10,057 nucleotides of DNA from a bacterium. Its GTDB lineage: Bacteria > Eremiobacterota > Eremiobacteria > Baltobacterales > Baltobacteraceae. Below the pieces are notes generated by a model, which did not search any database, was not told the DNA's origin, and worked only from the letters and a program-made list of their open reading frames with translations. Location of the stretch: NCBI GenBank assembly GCA_021782295.1, contig JAJXVC010000052.1, forward strand, positions 1-10,057, in the 5' to 3' direction. The position numbers were made by a program, and so were the translations under genes. Positions 1 through 5,339 of this stretch are shown here, one piece after another. Every line of letters starts with the position of its first letter. The first letter of the stretch is position 1.

Positions 1-483
1 GATGCCGACGGCGACGTGAAAGCCGTGCATCCCCGTAAGCGTAAAGAACGAAGCGCCGAATATTCCGCTACCGGCCCACGATATCTTATCGACGAAATAG
101 AGATGCGTATACTCGTATGCCTGCCCGCCGAGAAAGGTGATGCCGAGCGCGATCGTGGCGATAAGGAAGCCGGCATATTTATTAAAATTCCCATGCTTCC
201 AATTCTCTAATGCATAATGCATTGTCGCGCCGGAACCGAAGAGAACGACGGAGTTCCACGCCGCGAAGGCGACGTCAAGGCGTGCGATTCCCGGCGGCGG
301 CCACGACTGGCCGCTATTGCGAAGATAAAGATACGCAAAGATGAACGCTGAGAAGAGCACGACGTCGCTGAACAGGAAGAACAAAAATCCAGTCAGCCGA
401 AGGTCGCGCGTTTCCTCGTAGAAACGATCGACGCCGCCTTCGACGCGTTCGGTATGCTGCTGGGGAAGCGAGGCGACTGCCAC
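1..483 (-). CDS. coxC: Cytochrome c oxidase subunit III (partial, C-terminus outside window)
   Basis: Membrane subunit of the heme-copper oxidase that stabilises subunit I; it carries no redox centre. The 161 visible residues start at a GTG (481-483) preceded by a purine-rich GGAAAGG eight bases upstream. Family hallmarks are a Trp-Pro-Pro-Pro stretch at residues 61-64, the helix motif GGQAYEY at 119-125 with the conserved membrane Glu124, and GMHGFHV at 151-157. Hydrophobic segments lie at about 30-53, 72-92, 102-120 and 138-161. The short N-terminus before the first of these matches the roughly 200-residue, five-helix bacterial form rather than the seven-helix mitochondrial form, so about 40 residues are probably missing beyond position 1. 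It follows coxA by 27 bases and is the third gene of coxB-coxA-coxC. The family call is secure; the GTG start is well supported but not proven. Confidence 0.95.
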   Translation of the reverse strand, partial: MAVASLPQQHTERVEGGVDRFYEETRDLRLTGFLFFLFSDVVLFSAFIFAYLYLRNSGQSWPPPGIARLDVAFAAWNSVVLFGSGATMHYALENWKHGNFNKYAGFLIATIALGITFLGGQAYEYTHLYFVDKISWAGSGIFGASFFTLTGMHGFHVAVGI

Positions 484-491
484 CGTTACTA

Positions 492-498
492 CCTTTCC
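492..498 (-). promoter_or_regulatory. Ribosome binding site supporting the GTG start of coxC
   Basis: On the minus strand GGAAAGG lies eight bases before GTG at 483-481, within the 27-base gap after the coxA stop. No ATG in this frame lies near the start of the conserved protein, so this site decides the start. The segment resembles the one before coxB, which also begins with GTG. Confidence 0.55.
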
Positions 499-510
499 TT
501 AAAAACGCGA

Positions 511-2190
511 TCAGTGAGCGCCGGCCGGAACCGGAGCGGGTGCATCGTTCAACTCGTCGTCGAGGCCGCGGTACGGAAGCGGCTCGCTAAAGTCATAGGG
601 GAGGCCGTAAACGGTCGGCACGTGTTTAAAGTTGTAATAATGCGGCGGCGAGGGAATCTGCCACTCGAGCGTTCGAGCTTTCCACGGGTTCGGACCCGCT
701 TTCTTTCCGCGCCGTAAACTTATGAGAATGTTCACGAAGAAGAGCAGAATCGCAAAGGTCATCACATACGATGAAACCGATTCCACGCGATTCCAGAACT
801 GGAACTGCGGATCGTACACGGCAACGCGCCGCGGCATTCCTTCGAACCCAAGCCAATGCATCGGTAAGAACGTGCCGTTAAAGCCCGCTACGAAGAGCCA
901 GAAATGCCACTTGCCGAACGTCTCGCTCATCATGCGTCCGGAAATCTTCGGGAACCAATAATAGAAGCCGGCAAAGATGCCCATGAGGCTGCCGCCGACC
1001 AGCACGTAATGGAAGTGTGCGACGACGAAGTAGGTGCCGTGGAGATGCAAATCGGTAGGAACCGAAGCGAGGAAGATGCCGGTGATACCGCCGAGCGCGA
1101 AGAGCACCACGAATCCGATTGCAAAAAGCATCGCGCTGGTGAAGTGAATCTTCCCTCCCCACAGCGTCGTAATCCACGAGAAAATCTTCACCCCGGTCGG
1201 CACCGCGATGACAAACGTCAGCAACATAAACGGAAGCTGCATGAACGGCGCGAGCCCCGAGGTGAACATGTGGTGCGCCCAGACCATGAAGCCTGCCAAC
1301 GCGATCGTCACAGAGGAAAATGCGATCATCTTGTAACCGAAGATCGGCTTTCGCGCAAACGTTGGGAGAATTTCGGAGATCATCCCGAACGCAGGAAGAA
1401 TCATGATGTAGACGGCGGGGTGAGAGTAGAACCAGAACATGTGCTGCCACAACAAGGGGCTGCCGCCTTTAGTCGGGTCGAAGAACGGAACGCCGAATTG
1501 GCGCTCCATAAAGAGTGCAGCGAGCGCTCCTGCAAGTGCCGTGGTTGCAACCATCGAAAGCGGTGCGGTCGCCAACTGCGCCCAGACGAAGAGCGGCATC
1601 CGCGTCAGCGTCATGCCCGGCGCGCGCAACTTCAGGATCGTCACCATGAAGTTCATGCCGGTCAACGTCGAACTAATGCCGACCAAGAAGATCGCCGCAC
1701 ACCACATCGATGTGCCCGCTTCGCCTTGCAGCGACATTGGCGGATACTCGGTCCAGCCCGCGACCGGTGCGCCCATCAAAAATGAACTAAAGAGCATCAA
1801 CCCGGCGACCGGAAACATCCAGAAGCTAATCATATTGAGCCACGGGAAGGCGACATCGCGCGCACCGATCTGCAACGGCATCACGAAGTTGCCGAAGGCG
1901 CCGGTCATCAGCGGAATGACGACCAGCCAAACCATCGCGCTACCGTGGATCGAGTATACCTCGTTGTAGGTGTTGTTGCTGACGAAACCACCGTTCGCAT
2001 TCATGAGCTGCGTGCGGATGACTTCGGCGAGAAGCCCGGCGAGCACGAGAAAGATAAAGCCGGTGATCAGGTACTGGATTCCGATAATCTTATGATCGAT
2101 CGAGAATACGTACCGCCGGATGAAGCCTTGCGGCTCCGGATGCACGTGGTCGGCGATGCCGCCGCCGACATGAGTTGCTGCTACTGCCAT
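511..2190 (-). CDS. coxA: Cytochrome c oxidase subunit I, A2-type (caa3 oxidase)
   Basis: Catalytic subunit of the proton-pumping terminal oxidase, reducing O2 to water in the cytoplasmic membrane. The protein has 559 residues and about 12 helices. All metal ligands can be read: His82 and His394 for low-spin heme, His392 for high-spin heme, and His257, His306 and His307 for CuB, with Tyr261 as the residue expected to crosslink to His257. The K-channel Lys is at 335 (PTGVK). The D-channel entrance is conserved as Asn101, Asp112 and Asn119. The active-site helix reads YSHPAVY (255-261). Canonical A1 enzymes have GHPEVY with a proton-donating Glu; here that position is Ala259, and a Tyr-Ser pair sits one turn earlier, the established signature of A2-type oxidases such as the Thermus and Rhodothermus caa3 enzymes. 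The extra C-terminal region (about 495-559) is soluble and proline-rich. The ATG start has GGGAG seven bases upstream, and 13 bases separate it from coxB. Confidence 0.98.
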   Translation of the reverse strand: MAVAATHVGGGIADHVHPEPQGFIRRYVFSIDHKIIGIQYLITGFIFLVLAGLLAEVIRTQLMNANGGFVSNNTYNEVYSIHGSAMVWLVVIPLMTGAFGNFVMPLQIGARDVAFPWLNMISFWMFPVAGLMLFSSFLMGAPVAGWTEYPPMSLQGEAGTSMWCAAIFLVGISSTLTGMNFMVTILKLRAPGMTLTRMPLFVWAQLATAPLSMVATTALAGALAALFMERQFGVPFFDPTKGGSPLLWQHMFWFYSHPAVYIMILPAFGMISEILPTFARKPIFGYKMIAFSSVTIALAGFMVWAHHMFTSGLAPFMQLPFMLLTFVIAVPTGVKIFSWITTLWGGKIHFTSAMLFAIGFVVLFALGGITGIFLASVPTDLHLHGTYFVVAHFHYVLVGGSLMGIFAGFYYWFPKISGRMMSETFGKWHFWLFVAGFNGTFLPMHWLGFEGMPRRVAVYDPQFQFWNRVESVSSYVMTFAILLFFVNILISLRRGKKAGPNPWKARTLEWQIPSPPHYYNFKHVPTVYGLPYDFSEPLPYRGLDDELNDAPAPVPAGAH

Positions 2191-2197
2191 AATCTTT

Positions 2198-2202
2198 CTC
2201 CC
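2198..2202 (-). promoter_or_regulatory. Ribosome binding site of coxA
   Basis: The minus strand reads GGGAG followed by seven bases (AAAGATT) and then ATG at 2190-2188. It lies in the 13-base gap between the coxB stop and the coxA start and fixes that start. Confidence 0.6.
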
Positions 2203-2203
2203 G

Positions 2204-3307
2204 CTACTTCAACGAATTGAGGTAGGCTACGAGGTTTGCGATGTCTTTGTCGGTGAGTGCGTTTTGCACCTGAGTCGGCATTTGGCCGTACGAGCCTTGC
2301 AGACCATGTTGGAGAATGTCGGCGACGTTCGCCGGAGTCGCGGGCTTGCCGCTGAGCAAGTTGGGATGCGCTGGATCGTGCAAGACGCCTTTGAGGCCGG
2401 GGCCGACGATCCGTTGCGTGAACGGCCCGATCGCATGACACGCCGAACATTTTTGCGTAAAGAGCACTTGGCCGGCTGCAGCGGAACCATCGCTAAGATC
2501 GATCGGGGCCGACGAGGTCTGCGGCAACGCGTTGCTCGCGGTTGCATTCTTCACTTGCCACTGGTGATACCAGGCATCGAATTGCGCCTTCGGCTGGATC
2601 ACGAGGTATTGCTTGTTCATAATCGCGTGGTTCAAGCCGCAAAATTCGGTACAGATAATGCGATAGCGCCCGACGCGATCGGTGGTGAAGCGCATAATAT
2701 TGACGAGCCCGGGAACCATATCTTGCTTCAAGCGCATCGCCGGAACCCAGAATGAATGAATGACGTCTTCCGAACTCACGTTCAACGTGACCGGTTGGTT
2801 GACGGGAAGGTGCATATTCCCGGTGACCTCACCGTTGATCCCCGGATAACGGAATGTATAGAACCACTGATGGCCGATCGATTCGACGACGAGACCCGCC
2901 GGCGTGGCAGCCGATGCAATTTGAATGGGGAACCATACGCGAACGCTCGCCCATGAAATAAGAATAACGGCGATGGTTGGGAGTACGGTCCACCACAGCT
3001 CGAGCTTATGATTGTCGTGAATCTGGACGCCGAGTGCGTCGGGTGGGTCGTCCTTACGCGCGCGGAAAACGATCGAGAAAAATACTGCGTATCCGAGAAT
3101 AAAAATAAAGAGCGCGATGCCGACCGCGAGGAAAACGCGGAAGAGCGTGTCGATCTGCGTGGCGACGGTAACGGCCGTGGGCATCCACCGCGAAATCGGT
3201 GTCACCGCCCAGAAATAGATATTCGCGGCCGCGAGCAGTGAAAGCAAGGCCGTGAACGGCCAAAAGCCCGGGCCGAGCCCCTTCACGCTGGACTGTTTCT
3301 CAATCAC
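2204..3307 (-). CDS. coxB: Cytochrome c oxidase subunit II with fused C-terminal cytochrome c (caa3 type)
   Basis: Accepts electrons through its own cytochrome c domain and passes them via CuA to subunit I; the soluble parts face the outside of the cytoplasmic membrane. The protein has 367 residues. Hydrophobic segments lie at about 15-35, 56-80 and 107-127; the first may be an uncleaved signal-like anchor. The CuA domain follows, with the aromatic stretch GHQWFYTFRYP at 145-155 and a complete ligand set: His184, Cys219, Glu221, Cys223, His227 and Met230. A Ser/Ala/Pro linker at about 255-277 leads to a class I cytochrome c: heme-binding CSACH at 287-291 and probable axial Met343 in GQMP. The fusion defines a caa3 oxidase, which needs less or no free cytochrome c. 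The start is GTG (3305-3307) with GAAAGGA six bases upstream. It is the first gene of coxB-coxA-coxC and ends 13 bases before coxA. Confidence 0.97.
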   Translation of the reverse strand: MIEKQSSVKGLGPGFWPFTALLSLLAAANIYFWAVTPISRWMPTAVTVATQIDTLFRVFLAVGIALFIFILGYAVFFSIVFRARKDDPPDALGVQIHDNHKLELWWTVLPTIAVILISWASVRVWFPIQIASAATPAGLVVESIGHQWFYTFRYPGINGEVTGNMHLPVNQPVTLNVSSEDVIHSFWVPAMRLKQDMVPGLVNIMRFTTDRVGRYRIICTEFCGLNHAIMNKQYLVIQPKAQFDAWYHQWQVKNATASNALPQTSSAPIDLSDGSAAAGQVLFTQKCSACHAIGPFTQRIVGPGLKGVLHDPAHPNLLSGKPATPANVADILQHGLQGSYGQMPTQVQNALTDKDIANLVAYLNSLK

Positions 3308-3313
3308 CGACTA

Positions 3314-3320
3314 TCCTTTC
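3314..3320 (-). promoter_or_regulatory. Ribosome binding site supporting the GTG start of coxB
   Basis: GAAAGGA lies on the minus strand six bases before GTG at 3307-3305. The segment running into the start (GAAAGGATAGTCG-GTG) resembles that of coxC (GAAAGGTAGTAACG-GTG), so both GTG-initiated genes share a similar initiation region. Confidence 0.5.
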
Positions 3321-3382
3321 AAGATGCATCGTTCGGAGGCTCTCTTCTTCGTTTCTTCCCGAATTGTTCTCAACTATAGAAA
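3321..3382 (-). promoter_or_regulatory. Probable promoter and leader region of the coxB-coxA-coxC operon
   Basis: This lies in the 99-base gap between the end of the nanE-like gene and coxB, the only non-coding space upstream of the oxidase genes. A TATAGT element on the minus strand (3373-3378) is one mismatch from the sigma-70 -10 consensus and would give a leader of about 60 bases. I find no convincing -35 element 16-18 bases upstream, so the element is a candidate only. Transcription could also read through from the upstream operon. Confidence 0.3.
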
Positions 3383-3395
3383 GAGCGAGGCGCTC
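3376..3395 (-). terminator. Possible intrinsic terminator of the amino-sugar operon
   Basis: On the minus strand, 11 bases after the nanE stop, GAGCG-CCT-CGCTC (3383-3395) can form a five-pair GC-rich stem extendable by G-U pairs. It is followed by TTTCTAT (3376-3382). The T tract is short, so the terminator would be weak. A second inverted repeat, CCGAC/GTCGG (3401-3405 and 3413-3417), spans the nanE stop just before it. Confidence 0.35.
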
Positions 3396-3406
3396 CCGCA
3401 CCGACT

Positions 3407-4105
3407 TTAGAGGTCGGAGGGTCCTCCCGGCCCGTGCTTCTGCAGTGCCGCTGCGAACTCCCCGACGCGGGTTGAAAGCCCGGTAAGAGCCGTGCCGACC
3501 ACGACGGCCTCCGCCCCGGCGAGAAGGGCGCTTCGCGCCGCCTCCGGAGTGCCGACGCCACCCTCGCAGATCGTAAAAGCCCCGAGTTCGGCGATTCGCG
3601 CAACGAGCGCAATTGCAGGAAGGGTACTCCCCCTCGTCTCCGTTGTGTAGCCGCAGAGCGTCGTTGCGAGGATCTCGGCACCGAGCGCGTGCGCCGTGCG
3701 TGCATCGTCGAACGTTGCGCAATCGGCCATCGCCGTTCCCGAAGATCGGTGAATCTCCGCGACGATCCGTTCGAGCGTCGCCCCCGCGGGGCGCTCGCGG
3801 GGCGTCGCATCGAAAGCGACGATCTCCGCCCCGGCATCGAGGATCTCGGCGATCTCGCGCAACGTCGGCGTGATGTAGGGTTCGAAGCCGTCATATACGC
3901 GCTTGACCAATCCCACGACCGGCAGGTTGCATCTCGCCTTCACCGCGCGAATATGCGCCGCGCTCTGAATCCGCAATCCGACCGCTCCGCCTTCTTGCGC
4001 TCCGAGTGCCAGCGCGGCGATGACGGCGGGGTCGTCGAGCGCGCTCCCGGGCTTCGCTTGCACCGAGACGATGAGGCCGCCGCGCAGTGCCGCAAGCGCG
4101 TTCAT
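3407..4105 (-). CDS. nanE: NanE-type N-acetylmannosamine-6-phosphate 2-epimerase
   Basis: Predicted to interconvert ManNAc-6-phosphate and GlcNAc-6-phosphate in the cytoplasm, feeding amino sugars into GlcNAc metabolism. The protein has 232 residues, the usual length for this TIM-barrel family. Motifs in family order: GLIVSVQ at 10-16, GAVGLRI at 40-46 (Arg45), VKR at 67-69 with catalytic Lys68, FDAT at 98-101, ADCAT at 127-131 with Asp128, TTLCGYTTET at 148-157, CEGG at 180-183 with catalytic Glu181, and VGTALTGL at 203-210. Two places differ from known members: EGR/EGK is here EGG, and the usual ITRP-like tail of the last motif is LTGL. The frame stays open upstream to about 4465, but ATG at 4103-4105 is chosen: it overlaps the kinase stop as ATGA, has a strong GGAGGA site, and starts the conserved domain. 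It is the last gene of the operon. The call is sure at family level; the exact substrate is inferred. Confidence 0.9.
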   Translation of the reverse strand: MNALAALRGGLIVSVQAKPGSALDDPAVIAALALGAQEGGAVGLRIQSAAHIRAVKARCNLPVVGLVKRVYDGFEPYITPTLREIAEILDAGAEIVAFDATPRERPAGATLERIVAEIHRSSGTAMADCATFDDARTAHALGAEILATTLCGYTTETRGSTLPAIALVARIAELGAFTICEGGVGTPEAARSALLAGAEAVVVGTALTGLSTRVGEFAAALQKHGPGGPSDL

Positions 4106-5025
4106 CGCTCCTCCAGATCCGGAGCCGCGAGCCCCGCCTGCGCGAATGCCAGGAGTAGCGCTCCGAGCGCCCCATCGTAACGCGCTCGGCGCACCTGTGC
4201 CCCGGGAAGCAGCGCGCGGAGCGAGCCACGGAGCGCGCGAGAGAAACGCGGCGCCTCGCCGAGGCCGCCGAGGAGCGCGACGGAGGGAGCGCGCAGTCGC
4301 GCCCGGCGCGCGGCGACGCGAATCTGCTCGGCGAGCGCGCGGGCGTGCGCACGCAGCAACGCGCGTGCGGTACGATCGCCCCCCTCTGCCTGTGCGAGAA
4401 TCGCGGGCGCAAACGCGGCGATCTCCGTGCGCGCGATTGCGCCTTCGTAAAACTGCCGCGCGCACTCCGCTACGCTCGCGCTGAAATGCCGCTCGAACGC
4501 GGTGCGCAGCGCGCCGGTACGCGCGGCATCGGTTTCGAGCAGGAGTGCGCGCATGACGTCGCGCGCGAGCCCGAACGCCGAGCCCTCATCGCCGAAGAGA
4601 TAGCCGTGTCCGCCGACCCGCACCTCGCTCCCGTCGCGAGCCCGCGCCACGACGACCGAGCCCGTACCGGCGATCGCCGCGATTCCCGGTTCACCACCAT
4701 GCGCCCCGACGAGCGCGATCTCCGAATCGTGGGTATAGCGAAGGTGTCGGGCGGCGATCCGCGGATGGCGCCCTTGCAGACGGGTGTCGAAACCACTGAT
4801 GCCGACAACCGCGCTTTCGATCCGCATCGATTGCGGAATCCGCGCCCGGCGCATCGCCGCTGCAAGCGCCGCTTCGACGGAATCGCGCAAGCGCGTCGAC
4901 GCCGCCCCTAGCCCAAGCTCGTCACCCGCTCCACCGCTCGCCCGGGCGAGAATCCGTCCGCGTTCGTCGGCAAGTGCAGCTTTCGTTGCACTCTGACCGA
5001 CATCGATTCCGGCGAAGAGGCGCAT
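4102..5025 (-). CDS. BadF/BadG/BcrA-family sugar kinase, N-acetylglucosamine kinase-like
   Basis: Predicted ATP-dependent 6-phosphorylation of an N-acetyl-hexosamine in the cytoplasm. The 307-residue protein shows the ASKHA fold signature: phosphate-1 loop GIDVGQSATK at 6-15 with Asp8, THD at 98-100 placing a probable catalytic Asp100, phosphate-2 loop GTGS at 120-123, GGHGYLFGDEGSA at 138-150 typical of NAG kinases, and adenosine loop LLGGLG at 251-256. BadF-domain proteins also include activators of radical dehydratases, but those carry cysteines for an iron-sulfur cluster and lack GDEGS here. Coupling to a NanE-type gene makes GlcNAc or ManNAc the likely substrate; with an epimerase directly downstream, ManNAc kinase activity would be the most economical reading (inference). 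ATG at 5025 is chosen because it sits four codons before the first motif. A TTG at 5040 would add five residues and give a TTGA overlap like the other junctions. Confidence 0.88.
   Translation of the reverse strand: MRLFAGIDVGQSATKAALADERGRILARASGGAGDELGLGAASTRLRDSVEAALAAAMRRARIPQSMRIESAVVGISGFDTRLQGRHPRIAARHLRYTHDSEIALVGAHGGEPGIAAIAGTGSVVVARARDGSEVRVGGHGYLFGDEGSAFGLARDVMRALLLETDAARTGALRTAFERHFSASVAECARQFYEGAIARTEIAAFAPAILAQAEGGDRTARALLRAHARALAEQIRVAARRARLRAPSVALLGGLGEAPRFSRALRGSLRALLPGAQVRRARYDGALGALLLAFAQAGLAAPDLEER
4109..4114 (-). promoter_or_regulatory. Ribosome binding site of the nanE-like gene, inside the kinase 3' end
   Basis: GGAGGA on the minus strand lies three bases before the ATG at 4105-4103 and within the last codons of the upstream kinase. 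With the ATGA stop-start overlap (4102-4105) it indicates coupled translation and fixes the start against the longer upstream open frame. Confidence 0.65.
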
Positions 5026-5036
5026 CGGGCTCGGCT

Positions 5037-5339
5037 TCAATCGCGTGCGAGCAACGATCGCGCGTATTCATTCGCCGCGAACTCGCGCGTCGCGCGATTC
5101 TCCAGACGCGCGACCTCGTTGGTTCGTTCGCGGTGATGATAGAGTTCGTGCCCGACGGCAAGCGAGATAAATTCCCCGAGCTCCGCCGAGGGAAGATGTT
5201 CGGCGATTCGCAGATTCACGCGGATCGTCGGCCCCTCCGGGTCGTACTCCGAACGCAACTCGTCGACGCCCCATTCGCCGAGATCGGCGAACTCCACGGC
5301 AACCCCGAGCGCTCGCGCGCGGCGCAGTGCTTCACTCAT
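5037..5339 (-). CDS. Small HExxH protein, minimal ImmA/IrrE-like putative zinc metallopeptidase
   Basis: Not a gene I can name. The 100-residue soluble protein contains GHELYHH at 63-69, giving an HExxH zinc motif (His64, Glu65, His68). Downstream, EFAANEYARSLL at 86-97 matches the ExxANxFAxxLL pattern that supplies the third ligand (Glu86) in ImmA/IrrE (COG2856) metallopeptidases. The preceding IRVN (39-42) also resembles the family's strand before the helix. ImmA and IrrE proteins cleave repressors and are usually longer, often with a helix-turn-helix or GAF-like partner domain; nothing of that kind is present here, so this is close to the bare catalytic helices. It overlaps the FAD gene stop as ATGA (5336-5339), and the kinase follows immediately, so it is embedded in the operon. 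It could be a regulator of the operon, a protease of a pathway protein, or a structural zinc protein. No signal peptide is seen. Confidence 0.75.
   Translation of the reverse strand: MSEALRRARALGVAVEFADLGEWGVDELRSEYDPEGPTIRVNLRIAEHLPSAELGEFISLAVGHELYHHRERTNEVARLENRATREFAANEYARSLLARD

Noticed and set aside
904..1785. A 293-codon plus-strand open frame antisense to coxA
   Set aside because: It lies wholly inside a complete coxA with every metal ligand in place, and its translation is charged and repetitive with no recognisable domain.
4106..4465. A 120-residue N-terminal extension of the nanE-like frame
   Set aside because: It overlaps the kinase in another frame and is an Arg/Ala-rich shadow. 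The 232-residue product from ATG 4105 already has the family's normal length.
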